Of a DNA stretch of 64,000 nucleotides, positions 23,779-34,736 are shown piece by piece; the first letter of the stretch is position 1; the number at the start of each line of letters is the position of its first letter. The notes beneath the pieces are model-generated. The model did no database searches and was not told the DNA's origin. It was given only the letters and a program-made list of their open reading frames with translations. Source of the stretch: Mycogone perniciosa (Eukaryota > Ascomycota > Sordariomycetes > Hypocreales > Hypocreaceae); assembly GCA_025331125.1 (NCBI GenBank), contig JAOALB010000026.1, forward strand, positions 248,001 through 312,000. The letters are read 5' to 3'. The position numbers and the translations under genes were made by a program.

Positions 23779-26583
23779 ATGCTTCGGCTATGTTGTCGCA
23801 TCGACCCCCTGGTCAGATTCAATGCTCTCCGTGGAGCCCGACAACCCGTCCTTTGGAGTTTTAGCCCTCGATGCTTCTCGGCTACTCCCGTGTTAGCTAA
23901 AAGCAGCGCACCACGAAAGAGGCGACGAAGAGAATCGCTTTTGCGAAATCAATCAACAGCACGGTCTCGAGCTGGAAAATCACCGAAAACGAGAGAGGCT
24001 TCGGCCAAGAAGAAGAAGAAGTCCGTACCGAGCACCGATTCAATAGAAGGAAGCCCAGAGGATGGCGAGAACTCTCTGGAACCAGCAGCGGGGCGTGGTG
24101 CGGGCATGTGGACATCATTGCGGGAAAGACTTCAGGCTTCGTCCACCAAAGGAATGACTGAGGAGGATGCGGATGAGGAAACTATGGCGCCTTTGGACCC
24201 AATTGCCGACGAAGAAGATTCTTCGAAGCAAGGAGCCGCCACCAAGGGCAAACGAACGAGAAGCAAAACAGCAGCCTTGGATGTGAAGACAATTAGGCCT
24301 CGGCGCTTACATCTTCGTCCTGTCGAAGAAGCCCCCTTGCAAGTACCGAAGCTTTGCCATAACCTTGACCGTGTCTTGTTCAACCCAGGAGTCTATCACA
24401 TGCAGGATGACAGGTCGCGAGTCTATAACTTCGATCCATATCTTGCATCCATTATGCCAGTCGATGAGTTCGACTTTGATGCCCTCAAGGCTTACATAAC
24501 CTCGTCGAAAGATGTCAAACTGAGGCAGCTCAGTGCTGCACATGGAATGAAGTACTGCGGATCTACATCCAGCATGACCTCCATCTTATCACATTTCCAC
24601 TTCCTGCTCTCTGCCTGGAGAAAACCCAATTTCAGTAACCTTTCACGGTCGATAACCCCCGAATCGCTCAATTTCACTGCTCTGAGTCGTGCCCCGGCAG
24701 CTGCCTTTGCGCGATTCAATGATGGGGTTTATGCAATCGATTCCGACAAGGAGTATGACACGGAAAATATTCTCAGCATGCTGGGGAAATCTATGGAAAA
24801 GCTTCTTACCCTTCCCAAGGAGGAATTTGAGAGGTATCGGCGCACCAAATCACATCAGATCCCCGAAGAGGAAAGGAATGCTGAGGAGGCATATCACTAT
24901 ACAACATTAGGTGATTTCATGATGCGATCACAACTTGACGCCCACGATCCAAGGCTTCCAGGCACTGGCATGTTTGACCTCAAGACAAGAGCAGTGGTGT
25001 CGATTCGAATGGACGTTGACGGGTATGAAAAGGGTGTTGGGTATGAGATCCGGAAACGGTTTGGCCAGTGGGAATCGTTTGAGCGGGAGTACTATGACAT
25101 GGTCAGAACCGCCTTTCTCAAGTATTCGCTGCAGGTTCGAATGGGCCGCATGGATGGTATCTTTGTTGCGTTCCACAACACACAGCGAATATTTGGCTTC
25201 CAATACATAAGTCTGGAGGAGATGGACACGTCCATCCATGGCGCACCCGATCGTCACCTCGGAGATCTGGAGTTCAAAGCTAGTCTTGCCCTTCTAAATG
25301 ATCTCTTGAACACGGCCACAGAGCGCTTCCCAGGCCGATCCCTACGCCTGCACGTGGAGACACGGCCAACAAAAGTTCCCCTCACGTATTTCTTCGTGGA
25401 GCCGGTCTCTGATGAGGAGATGACAAATATCCAAGAAGCTAGCCAGACGTCAGTGGAGCAGTTGGAACGCGAAATCCGTGATCTTAGTGAAAAGGAGCGC
25501 GAGGCTGAATCCACCGGAGTGGATGAGGTCGCGCAAGCTGACCTACAACCACTAGAGGACTCTGAAGGACTCTCGGACGAACCGCTATACCAGGATGCTC
25601 AAAACGACGCGGCTTGGGAAATTATGATGGCAAAGGTTGATGAAGCGGTGGAGGACGAGTCTCTCGGTGTAGGCTCGGTTAGAGAGGCTGTCCATGAAGC
25701 TTTGGAGCAAAGCGGTCTCCTGAAGGGCAAGTCGGAACTGGAAACCGAACAGTATCTGGATGCAATGGTTGCGTCCCTGACTTCGCACTCGTCCAAGATT
25801 AAGGAGCTACGGGACCGGTCTGATGATGCCAGCGAAACCATTGAGCCAGCGCACCAACATGAAACAGAAGTGGATGGTTCTGGCGTAGAGACCTCATCGA
25901 CCACGAATCAAAGTGAGGACCCCCAGTCAGCTTCTACTACATCCGGTTCAACAACTCAGAATGCCTCATTGAAAGACCTCATTTTGAAGGTCACAGAAGG
26001 AATTGACAAGAATGCACAAAACCTAAAGACATTCCAGCGTATGTTCGCTGATTTAGCTACACAATCGAAACAATCAGATTCTGAGAGTCAAGACCAGCAG
26101 ATTGTTGGGTCTCAGACTGAGGATGAAGCACCAAACGAGGAGAATGACGTCGATGTCGAAGATACCGCGGATGATGCTTCTTCTACTGCAGAATCCGACG
26201 GGCCCCAGCGCGAGCTGTTGGGCATGTACGTGACCATTCGCAATAAGGTGAATGGCGAGTACGTTGAGCGTCCTAAGGGACAAGGGCGGGATTTTGACTG
26301 GGCCATTCAATACGCCGTAACGGAGCTCCCTGATAAGAGAGCACAAAAAATCTATTCCGAAATCAAGAAGCGCCGGAAAACAGTCTTTGTGATGAATCCT
26401 ACGGCTAGAGCAACCAACTGGCACAAGATGTTCAGTGGCACACTGCCAGCCGTAACACAGAAGGGAGAGAAATACAGAGAGAAGAGAACTTTGGAAGAGG
26501 CAAGCAATCCTGTGTACGTTGCCTGGGATGAGGTGCCGTTGCCGGCCAAACCTCCAACGCAGGAGACTAACCAAGTCGAGTGA
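23779..26583 (+). CDS. PET127: mitochondrial PET127-like RNA-processing protein, 934 aa
   Basis: This is a single exon of 934 residues. The frame is open four codons further upstream, but the first ATG is at 23779. The N-terminus (MLRLCCRIDPLVRFNALRG, then SPRCFSATPVLAKS) is a typical mitochondrial presequence, Arg-rich without acidic residues. After a basic low-complexity stretch (to about 100) and an acidic linker, the PET127 domain runs from about 185 to 560: LDRVLFNPGVYHMQDDRSRVYNF is split over its start, followed by GMKYCGSTSSMTSILSHFHF, MFDLKTRAVVSIRMD and MDGIFVAFHNTQRIFGFQY. The motif arrangement (E/D then DLK, and a later hydrophobic strand) fits the PD-(D/E)xK-like fold proposed for the family. 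The C-terminal third is acidic and then basic. Yeast Pet127 is membrane-associated and acts in 5' processing and turnover of mitochondrial RNA. Confidence 0.9.
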   Translation: MLRLCCRIDPLVRFNALRGARQPVLWSFSPRCFSATPVLAKSSAPRKRRRRESLLRNQSTARSRAGKSPKTREASAKKKKKSVPSTDSIEGSPEDGENSLEPAAGRGAGMWTSLRERLQASSTKGMTEEDADEETMAPLDPIADEEDSSKQGAATKGKRTRSKTAALDVKTIRPRRLHLRPVEEAPLQVPKLCHNLDRVLFNPGVYHMQDDRSRVYNFDPYLASIMPVDEFDFDALKAYITSSKDVKLRQLSAAHGMKYCGSTSSMTSILSHFHFLLSAWRKPNFSNLSRSITPESLNFTALSRAPAAAFARFNDGVYAIDSDKEYDTENILSMLGKSMEKLLTLPKEEFERYRRTKSHQIPEEERNAEEAYHYTTLGDFMMRSQLDAHDPRLPGTGMFDLKTRAVVSIRMDVDGYEKGVGYEIRKRFGQWESFEREYYDMVRTAFLKYSLQVRMGRMDGIFVAFHNTQRIFGFQYISLEEMDTSIHGAPDRHLGDLEFKASLALLNDLLNTATERFPGRSLRLHVETRPTKVPLTYFFVEPVSDEEMTNIQEASQTSVEQLEREIRDLSEKEREAESTGVDEVAQADLQPLEDSEGLSDEPLYQDAQNDAAWEIMMAKVDEAVEDESLGVGSVREAVHEALEQSGLLKGKSELETEQYLDAMVASLTSHSSKIKELRDRSDDASETIEPAHQHETEVDGSGVETSSTTNQSEDPQSASTTSGSTTQNASLKDLILKVTEGIDKNAQNLKTFQRMFADLATQSKQSDSESQDQQIVGSQTEDEAPNEENDVDVEDTADDASSTAESDGPQRELLGMYVTIRNKVNGEYVERPKGQGRDFDWAIQYAVTELPDKRAQKIYSEIKKRRKTVFVMNPTARATNWHKMFSGTLPAVTQKGEKYREKRTLEEASNPVYVAWDEVPLPAKPPTQETNQVE

Positions 26584-28043
26584 ATTATGATTGTGATGTT
26601 GCAAGCTGAGACCTTACCCGTTGCAATGTATCAAAATGCTGTCTATTATCCCCCGTTCATGATTGGCTGTTGTATTATGGCATAGTATTTTGGGGGGTAC
26701 GAAGTAGATATTGCATCACTACTCAGTCACTACGGGACAATGTATTTGTACTATAGGAAAAACTGGACGATTTATATGAGAGGATCTTGGGATATGAAGG
26801 AGTTGCTAACGCTTAATGACATGACCTCGCCTCACTTTTTTCTTGGGATTGACTGATAAACCACACCCCAACTTGGCCATTTAACACCCCAGAGATACCT
26901 ACCATTATTTCTATGTAAGAAGTATTTCGTAAAGAGGGTAGAAATACGAAGTACATAGCTCACACTACCTAGGTAGGCCATTGTGTAGAACAGCCAAACT
27001 GGTGTAATTTAGTCAATCCCTTTTCTTGAGCGGTGTAACGACTCTGGAGAGGCTAAAATTGCAGTGCACATCATTCCGCGTTCCTCCAGTACTGCGTACT
27101 TGGCAATATCCGAGGACGAACACGTGGAAAAGATAGAGCAAAGAATCGCATGGCGTCATCTCCATGAAGTATGCGTATCACGTCAACTGCAAGCACTTTG
27201 ATATGCAGCCAGTCTGCATGTCCGAGTTGGCAACCGAGCTGAGTCGTATTAATGCATAGTGGGATGCCACAATAAAGCGTCTTCATAATGCTGAAGCAGC
27301 ACCTTGAATTCCCTTTTCTTATTGGAAAGATAAGATAGATGTACGAATACGGTATAATATGCTAATAACTGTTACTTTCAGATATCAAATGACGGAGAGC
27401 TCTAGTCAGACTATTTGAGGATTTGTAACCAAAACGTCGTGGTGGTATCTAGCTATTGTTTGAGAACCATCACGGCGCACCACCACCTCTCAACAGACCA
27501 TCTGCAAGCCACTCACCCACAGGCTAGATCTGATATCATCGAATCACGGTATGTGCTTTGGATCAGGTCCATGAACGGTAGGCCCTACCGTTTGACCCAC
27601 AGAGCAACAACTGGGCGCCACCAACCACTAAACTGCAAATCACCCTCAGCAACTCGTGCATGCGCAGGGCTTCGGCTGTGATTGGGTCACCAACAATGCG
27701 ACTTTGGAGAAATCCCTGGCCTCGCTTTCGCAGCATGCATGAATCTCATAGGGCGAGACTTCGGAGAATGGCCACCAACCGAATATTCATGCTGCTATTG
27801 GAGAGTTTGACAATAGCATGGCTAGGTGGATAGTCATACCGCCCGGCCAAATGCGAGTTTGTTGGATGAACTTGGTTGTTCCTGGAAGGGGTGGAGTGCC
27901 TACATAAAGCTCTTACATGTTATCTACTTCGTATACCTATATGCAAAGCCTAGGTCTATATATATACATTATGGGACGCGACAGTAGAATGCTACGCCCG
28001 GCCCTTGGCTGGTTTTCTGTGGCCATCCCGTAGTTAGCCAACC
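26584..28043. other. intergenic region between PET127 and the sphingomyelinase-like gene
   Basis: 1.46 kb with no supportable gene. It holds the PET127 3' end and the promoter of the phosphoesterase gene. Motif copies lie at 26698, 26945 and 27925, and a related AGTACTGCGTACTT at 27089. A TATATATA run lies near 27958-27966, about 80 bases upstream of the next start codon. Confidence 0.6.
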
Positions 28044-30211
28044 ATGCGTTCCCTCTCTCTTGTGACGCTGCTCGCCCTGGGCCCCATTGCTCAGGCTGTG
28101 ATTTCTCTCGACAATGGTGATCTTACCTCACGAGATATCGAGCTGATTGAGCGGTCCCTTGAGTCTGGAAGCCTGGCGGACGATATCTGGAATGGTATCG
28201 AGAATGCCACCACCTGCACAGCTTGCGAGGTCCGGGGCCCCTTGACGATAGCCCTCAACACTGGTTACTAACCGTGTTCAGGGCATCATTGCGTTACTTA
28301 AAGGACTCGCCTTTTTTGGAGATAAAGTCTTCGTTGACGTGGCCACGGGCATTTGCAAGCTCTCCAAGGTTTTCCTTGTGCCGACCGAAGCAGTCCTTTT
28401 TTTTATACCCACTAACAACTCGTTCAGGTTGAGTCTGCCGATGTTTGCGAAGGCACCATCGCTCTGGAGGGGCCCATCATTGCCGAAGCAATTCGAAAGA
28501 TGAGACTTGGCTCTGATACGTCCCATCTCTTCTGCAACTCCTTTATGGGACTCTGTCCATACCCCGTCGTTCCCCAATGGTCTGTTCCATTTCCATCCCC
28601 AAAGCCTAAAACCGACCGTCCTACCCCGAGTGGGAAGAAGCCGCTCAAAGTGGTGCAATACTCGGATATCCACATCGACCCTTTCTATGTTCCAGGGTCC
28701 AGCACAGATTGTAACAAGCCTGTCTGCTGCAGGTAAGTCTTCGGACGTTGGTAAACTAAATACGTTTAAAGAGACTAAAGCGATTTGCGAAGGCCGTATA
28801 CCAAGGACGACGAGCCTGGTAAATCTACGTCTCCCGCCGGCCCTAATGGAGATCATAAGTGCGATGTGCCTGTCAGTTTGGAAGTAAGCATGTACAAGGC
28901 GATCAGGGATATCGTTCCAGATGCAGCACTCACGCTCTTCACTGGAGATGTTGTCGATCATGCCATCTGGAATACCTCTCAACTCTATAATGAGAAGCAA
29001 AGTTGGCCCTACCTCTTCCCATGTGTCTGCTGGCTGTTTAGTCTAACATGTTTCTAGTTCATGATGCTTACGATTATATGAGCCAGTACCTTGGCTTTGT
29101 TTACGGCACCGCTGGTAACCATGAGTCCAACCCCACGAATGCTTACCAGCCCAAATCTGTTGGCAACTCATCTCAATGGCTTTATGATACGCTGGCGGCT
29201 CAATGGGGACGCTGGGTCGGAATCCAGGAAGCGTCAGAGATCGAGGCGATTGGGGCTTACTCTACCAAGTATCCCAATGGCAACCTACGTATCATCTCGC
29301 TCAACACCAACATGTACTACCGGTTGAACTTTTGGATGTACCAACCGACGATGGAAAAGGATCCCAATAGTCAGCTCCAATGGCTGGTGAAGGAGCTCGA
29401 TGCCGCCGAGAAGGCGGGAGAGAGAGTCTACATCATTGGACATACGCCCCCTGGCGAGAGCGACGCATTCCATGCTGGATCGAACTACTTCGACCAGGTC
29501 GTGAACCGATACTCCTCGACGATCGTGGCCATGTTCTTCGGCCACACTCACGTCGACCACTTCGAGATCAGTTACTCAAACTACAGCAACAAGATCGCTT
29601 CCAACGCTGTTATGACATCATACATTTGCCCCTCGCTCACGCCGACATCGGGTATGCCTTCGTTCCGAGTCTACGACGTCGACCCTGTGACCTTTGCTGT
29701 TTTGGACACCACCACTTATATTGCCGATATGACGAACCCTGCATTCCAGGAAACCGGCCCGGTGTGGACCAAGTACTACTCAGCCAAGGAGGCGTACGGC
29801 TCCAAACTCGACCCTCCTGTCACAGACCCGAAGGCCGAGCTGACGCCTGCGTTCTGGCACGATGTGACGGCCCTGTTTGAGTCAGACTCGACCGTGTTCA
29901 ACGAGTACATTTCGCGCAAAAGCCGCGGTTGGCAGAGCAGTAACTGCACTGGCGACTGTAAAACGAAAGAGATATGCCAGCTGCGTACTGCTCGTAGCCA
30001 GGACAACTGCGTGGCTATTGAGCCCGGTGTTCACTTGAACAAGAGGTCGGATGGCGAGCATGCGGATCATGATGAGTGTGGCATGTCGGCGTCAATGAAG
30101 ACGCTGAGCTCGTTCGCCGTGAGAAAGGAGTTGTTGGACGAGTTGCAGGACAAGTACTTTGAATTGAGAGGAGAGTTGGAGCGAAGGGTTCCCATGAGGA
30201 CGCAATTATGA
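28044..30211 (+). CDS. secreted acid-sphingomyelinase-like phosphodiesterase, 646 aa, five exons
   Basis: The exons are 28044-28229, 28282-28368, 28428-28732, 28793-29001 and 29058-30211, giving 646 residues. The first donor (GTCCGG) is non-canonical but the saposin fold requires it. Residues 1-18 are a signal peptide. A saposin-B domain covers about 56-130, with six paired cysteines (CTAC, GICKL, ADVCEG, FCN). The metallophosphoesterase core carries D171 and H173 (SDIHID), D245 (GDVVDH), N283-H284 (GNHE), H391 (GHTPPGE) and H425/H427 (GHTH), so all dinuclear zinc ligands are present. This is the acid sphingomyelinase architecture, which cleaves sphingomyelin or related phospho-head-group sphingolipids to ceramide. 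Fungi lack sphingomyelin as a major lipid, so the natural substrate is unclear (host lipid, inositolphosphoceramide or other). Several N-glycosylation sites fit secretion. Confidence 0.92.
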
Positions 30212-31252
30212 GAGGAGTATAATAGCCATTTGGACATAGGGAGGACACATTATGCAAACCGCCGAGGGTACTCCGAGATTCTTGTGATGGGACTACCAAT
30301 GCAACCATAACGATCCATTGTACTTCGTACTCCGTCTCCCTTATGGAGTACTCCCTCCGTATTAGTCGCGAGTAGGCAGTGCTACTCTGTACTCGTAATA
30401 ATACTCGGAGCAGTCCTCCGTATTACTCCAAACTAAGAGTAGTATTCCTTTTTGCCAAGATGCCAGCCTCATTCATAATTGGCACCTGTCTGACAGATGG
30501 TCCGTCCGTGTGGCTTGTTCTATAATGGCAGCACACTATTATTGCTCGTAGCCCTCCTGTCGCAACAGTCAATCCCATATAACTTGCCGAGCAACCCCCG
30601 GGCCACGGCCTTTGCGCGCATGTGTCACATCAACCAGGACCCTGCTACGGGATAAAACGAAACAAGCAATCCAATTGACTTGATTGTGTATTATTATTAT
30701 TTATTGCATTTGTTGCATTTGCTGCATTGTCCTCGCATGCTGGGACTGCGACCGACCCTCAAGGCGCGGCCTTCGCTGTTGGATCTGATTCGCGAAGGGA
30801 GCACCCAAGGCTCCAGTTGCGGTTCCATTTCCAGCGACACCGACAGCGACAGAGATAGCGACTACGGCGAGGATTCCCCTGGACTGGAGGGCGTGGGGCC
30901 TCCTGTGGTCGTTATTGTTGCTGCTCATGGTGCTGTAGCTTCGGCGCCTCCAAAGGCTCCAGAGGCTCTAGCTGTTCCAATTAGTGGGCCTGGAAGTGCT
31001 GCGACTGCTTCCGGACGCGCTACATCATCGCTGCCTCCACCCACAGCGCCGCCAAGCCTGGACACTGCTGCAGCTCGAGAGCTGCCTCTGTCATCATCAA
31101 ACTCTCCACCCTTAACCTCACCTCCGTCTCCCTCCACATCTCCTCCATCGCTTCAACGGTCGCTGTCGTCGCCGTCCTCCGACTCCGATTCCGAGACCTC
31201 TGCTTTTGCCGATCGAGAGCTCGACGCTGCTCCCGCTGTCCAATCGCTCAAG
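30212..31252. other. VMA1 upstream region with motif cluster and long in-frame leader
   Basis: About 1 kb lies between the phosphoesterase stop and the VMA1 start. The first part (30320-30428) is the densest motif cluster in the window. From 30680 to the VMA1 ATG the VMA1 frame stays open, with an upstream in-frame ATG at 30737. The encoded stretch is Ser/Pro/Ala-rich and is treated here as 5' leader rather than protein, because VMA1 proteins do not carry such an extension. Confidence 0.6.
30320..30428. repeat. dense cluster of TACGRAGTA-type motifs
   Basis: Within 109 bases there is one exact TACTTCGTA (30321-30329), plus ACTCCGTC, GGAGTACTCC, CTCCGTATTA (twice) and TACTCTGTACTCGTA variants. 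The pieces form several overlapping short inverted repeats between the sphingomyelinase-like gene and VMA1. Confidence 0.75.
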
Positions 31253-33485
31253 ATGCCTTCTGTATGCCCGTCTTGTCGCCCTAGTTACGCCTTGATTGTC
31301 GTGCTGCAACGGGCTGCGTGATGCCCCGCTGGATCATTGAAAGCTGACTTGCATGCTTTGCAGAAAGCCGCCAACGCTGATGGCGATGCCATAGAGTATG
31401 GTAAGTGGTTTGAGGATGTCTTTGTGGTTGCATAGGTAGCTGACAGCTTGCGCAGGCAAGATCTACTCCATCTCCGGGTCAGTGCCGCTGATATGGCTCC
31501 GTGTTTGTATTCATCAACGTGATGAGCATACTGACCTCCCTGCAGCCCCGTCATTGTTGCCGAGGACATGATTGGTGTTGCCATGTACGAGCTTGTGAGT
31601 TGTCTGCCCTTGGGCTGCGACCTTGATGCCATGTCATAGCTGACGCAATCTTCCTACCTAGGTCAAAGTCGGTCACGACAACCTCGTTGGTGAGGTCATT
31701 CGAATCAGCGGCGACCAGGCCACCATCCAGGTATACGAGGAGACTGGTATGGCGATTCCCTATTCGAAAATAGAACTCAACACACAAGTACTAATACAAG
31801 GCCGCAGCTGGTGTCATGGTCGGTGATCCCGTCGCCCGGACAGGTAAGCCCTTGTCTGTCGAGCTGGGTCCCGGTCTGCTTAACGGTATCTACGACGGTA
31901 TCCAAAGACCGTTAGAGGACATTGCCATCAAGTCCAACTCCATCTACATTCCTCGCGGTGTTGCTGTCCCCGCCCTCGACCGAAAGAAGAAGTGGGAGTT
32001 TACTCCGTCGATGAAGGTCGGCGATCACATCTCCGGTGGCGACGTTTGGGGAACCGTCTTCGAAAACTCCTTCCTTTCTGTTCACAAGATTCTCTTCCCT
32101 CCTCGAGCTCGAGGTGTCATCACCAAAATTGCCGCCAAGGGTGAGTACACCGTTGTCGACAAGATTCTGGAGGTCGAGTTCGATGGCAAGAAGACCGAGT
32201 ACCCCATGATGCAGAGCTGGCCCGTCCGAGTCCCTCGTCCTACATCCGAGAGGCTTACTGCCGACCAACCTTTTATTGTCGGTCAACGAGTCCTGGACGC
32301 TCTCTACCCCTGTGTCCAGGGCGGCACCGTCGCTATTCCTGGCGCTTTCGGCTGTGGCAAGACCGTCATCAGTCAGTCGGTTTCAAAGTTCTCCAACAGT
32401 GACATTATTGTCTATGTTGGATGTGGCGAGCGTGGAAATGAAATGGCCGAAGTCTTGAAGGACTTTCCCGAGCTTACAATCGAGGTTGATGGCCGTAAGG
32501 AGCCCATCATGAAGCGAACTACCCTCATTGCCAACACATCCAACATGCCCGTTGCCGCTCGTGAAGCTTCCATTTACACTGGTATCACGGTCGCCGAATA
32601 CTTCCGTGACCAGGGGCTAGACGTTGCTATGATGGCTGATTCGTCGTCTCGATGGGCCGAGGCTTTGCGTGAAATTTCAGGTCGTCTAGGAGAAATGCCT
32701 GCTGATCAGGGTTTCCCCGCCTATCTGGGAGCCAAGCTCGCTTCCTTCTACGAGCGAGCTGGTCGGGCGCAGTCTCTTGGCTCTCCCGAGCGCAGCGGCA
32801 GTGTCAGCATCGTCGGTGCCGTCAGTCCCCCTGGTGGTGATTTCTCTGATCCCGTCACTGCCTCCACGCTCAGCATTGTTCAAGTTTTCTGGGGACTGGA
32901 CAAGAAGCTCGCTCAGCGAAAACACTTCCCCTCCATCAACACTACCGTCTCCTACAGCAAGTATACCACCATTCTGGACAAGTTCTACGAGAAGGAGTAC
33001 CCCGACTTTCCCAGACTTCGCGACCGTGTCAAGCAGCTGATTTCCGATTCGGAGGAGTTGGACCAGGTTGTGCAGCTGGTTGGAAAGAGTGCTCTGTCTG
33101 ACCCGGACAAGATCACCCTGGATATTGCAGTTTTAATCAAGGAAGACTTTTTGCAGCAAAACGGATACTCGGATTATGACCAGTTCTGCCCCATCTGGAA
33201 GACGGAGTGGATGATGAAGCTCATGGTCGGGTTCTTTGACGAGGCGCAAAAGGCCATTGCACAGGGCCTGAGCTGGGCCAAGGTCCGTGAGGCTACAAGC
33301 GACCTACAGGCCAAGCTGCGTCAATTGAAGTTTGAGCTCCCCAGCGATGGCCAGGAGGCAATCTGCAAGAAGGTTTGTGAAAAATGGAGTTCTCAGGCCG
33401 TTGAGATAGTAGCTAACGACAATTATAGTACGAGGCTATTCAGCAGGAGATGCTGGACAAGTTCGCATCGGTCACGGACGAGTAA
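31253..33485 (+). CDS. VMA1: V-type H+-ATPase catalytic subunit A, 607 aa, seven exons
   Basis: The exons are 31253-31261, 31364-31400, 31456-31477, 31546-31594, 31662-31746, 31808-33372 and 33429-33485, giving 607 residues. The first exon encodes only MPS. This is the ATP-hydrolysing subunit of the V1 sector that acidifies the vacuole and Golgi. The beta-barrel N-terminus (KIYSISGPVIVAEDM) is followed by the non-homologous insert and then the nucleotide-binding fold: Walker A GAFGCGKTVISQ, the glutamate loop GCGERGNEMAEVL, SSSRWAEALREISGRLGEMP, and VSPPGGDFSDPV. The C-terminal helical domain ends KYEAIQQEMLDKFASVTDE across the last intron. No intein interrupts the gene, unlike budding yeast. 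Five of the six introns lie in the first 10% of the coding sequence, a common pattern in highly expressed fungal genes. Confidence 0.97.
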
Positions 33486-33872
33486 GAGGAGTCTCGGGCG
33501 AATGGAAAGCGTAGTTTGCAGATGTCAGGAGCCGTTGTGGTATAGAACATGTTGTGTCTCGGGAAGACGGACGGGCCAGCACGGCCACCGAGCTTGTAGC
33601 ACCGCCTCATATTGTATTCAATCCAATATCAATGTTACTTTTTCAATCCGGTTCAGTACGGATGTGCGAGATATGTCGAGACAGGGTTGGCTGAATCAAT
33701 CGTACCAGACTTACATACTTACATGCAAACTCCGACGTACAGTGTACTAGACCCACCAGACAATTGACGACACTGTGCGAAAATCACCTCAGCATAACCA
33801 ATGATAAAGTAATACTAGATCCTCGAATATCTATCTCCAATGTCAAGATAACAAAATCCGCACACTTGAACC
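33486..33872. other. VMA1-YIH1 intergenic region
   Basis: 387 bases hold the VMA1 3' UTR and the YIH1 promoter. The frame that runs on to 33750 is read-through of an unspliced last intron, not a gene. Nothing else was seen. Confidence 0.6.
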
Positions 33873-34736
33873 ATGTCCGAGGAGCTCCGCGATGAAGTGG
33901 AAGCTATCAACTCCATCTACGGCGAGGGCTGTCTAACACCGGCCGACGAAGCCGGAGACGCGCGGGAGACGCACTCGTATATCCTAAAACTCCCCGGCGA
34001 TGCCTCATCCCTAAGACTCCGCTTTCCGGAGTCGTATCCCGCAGAGCCGCCCGCGGTGCTGGGTACGCATCATAGCTCTGGCGGGAGAAGGGGCGCGGGG
34101 GCGAGGGACTTGACGTTGTTTCGGGATGTGTTGCGAGAGGTGTTCCAGGAGGGGAGTGTTTGTCTTTTCGATGCGGTGGAGGAGTTTGTGAGGAGGCATG
34201 AGGAGGAAGAAGGAGAGGAGGAAGAGGAGCAGAATGAGGAGGGTGAAGGGGAGGGTGGTGGTGAGAGGAGAGAAGGGGAGCAGAGTGAGGTTGATTTTGC
34301 GTCTATGCCAACACCCCCGTGGACGCTTTCCGAGCCGATGGTGGAGAATAGATCAACATTCATCGCGCATGTCGCTCGCGTGACGTCCACGGCGGAAGCA
34401 AAGCTATACTTGCAACACTTGCTCTGGTCGGACAAGCGCATCCGGACGGCTACGCACAACATCACGGCGTGGCGGGTGCGCGGGCCGGGGGGCACGAGTT
34501 ATCAGGATTGCGACGATGACGGGGAGACGGCGGCGGGAGGGCGGTTGCTGCATTTGATGCAGGTGATGGAGGTTTGGGATGCGATGGTGGTGGTGACGAG
34601 GTGGTATGGAGGCGTGAAGCTGGGGCCGAAGAGGTTTGCGCTGATTAATGGGGCGGCAAGGGATGGGTTTGTGAGGGCGGGATTGGTGGGTGATAATGGG
34701 AGTGGTGGGAGTAAGGAGAAGAAGAGAGGGAAGTGA
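33873..34736 (+). CDS. YIH1: YIH1/IMPACT-type inhibitor of GCN2 activation, 287 aa
   Basis: A single exon encodes 287 residues. An N-terminal RWD domain (about 1-105) starts with EELRDEVEAINSIYGEGCL and includes the YPAEPP turn. A glutamate-rich linker (about 110-140) follows. The UPF0029/IMPACT domain runs from about 145 to 270, with STFIAHVARVTSTAEAK, HNITAWRVR, DDDGETAAGGRLLHLM and VVVTRWYGGVKLGPKRF. In yeast and mammals this protein binds GCN1 and actin through its RWD domain and blocks GCN2 activation, so it tunes translation to amino-acid supply. The same role is inferred. The CASTOR-like amino-acid-sensor candidate is its convergent neighbour. High GC and purine skew in the linker and a basic tail (KEKKRGK) are the only oddities. 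Confidence 0.93.
   Translation: MSEELRDEVEAINSIYGEGCLTPADEAGDARETHSYILKLPGDASSLRLRFPESYPAEPPAVLGTHHSSGGRRGAGARDLTLFRDVLREVFQEGSVCLFDAVEEFVRRHEEEEGEEEEEQNEEGEGEGGGERREGEQSEVDFASMPTPPWTLSEPMVENRSTFIAHVARVTSTAEAKLYLQHLLWSDKRIRTATHNITAWRVRGPGGTSYQDCDDDGETAAGGRLLHLMQVMEVWDAMVVVTRWYGGVKLGPKRFALINGAARDGFVRAGLVGDNGSGGSKEKKRGK

Noticed and set aside
32300..33200. Intein in VMA1, as in budding yeast
   Set aside because: The P-loop region GAFGCGKTVISQ and the following sequence are continuous with no insertion.
33486..33750. C-terminal extension of VMA1 past 33485
   Set aside because: It results from reading through the last intron; splicing at 33373-33428 restores the conserved KYEAIQQEMLDKFASVTDE end.
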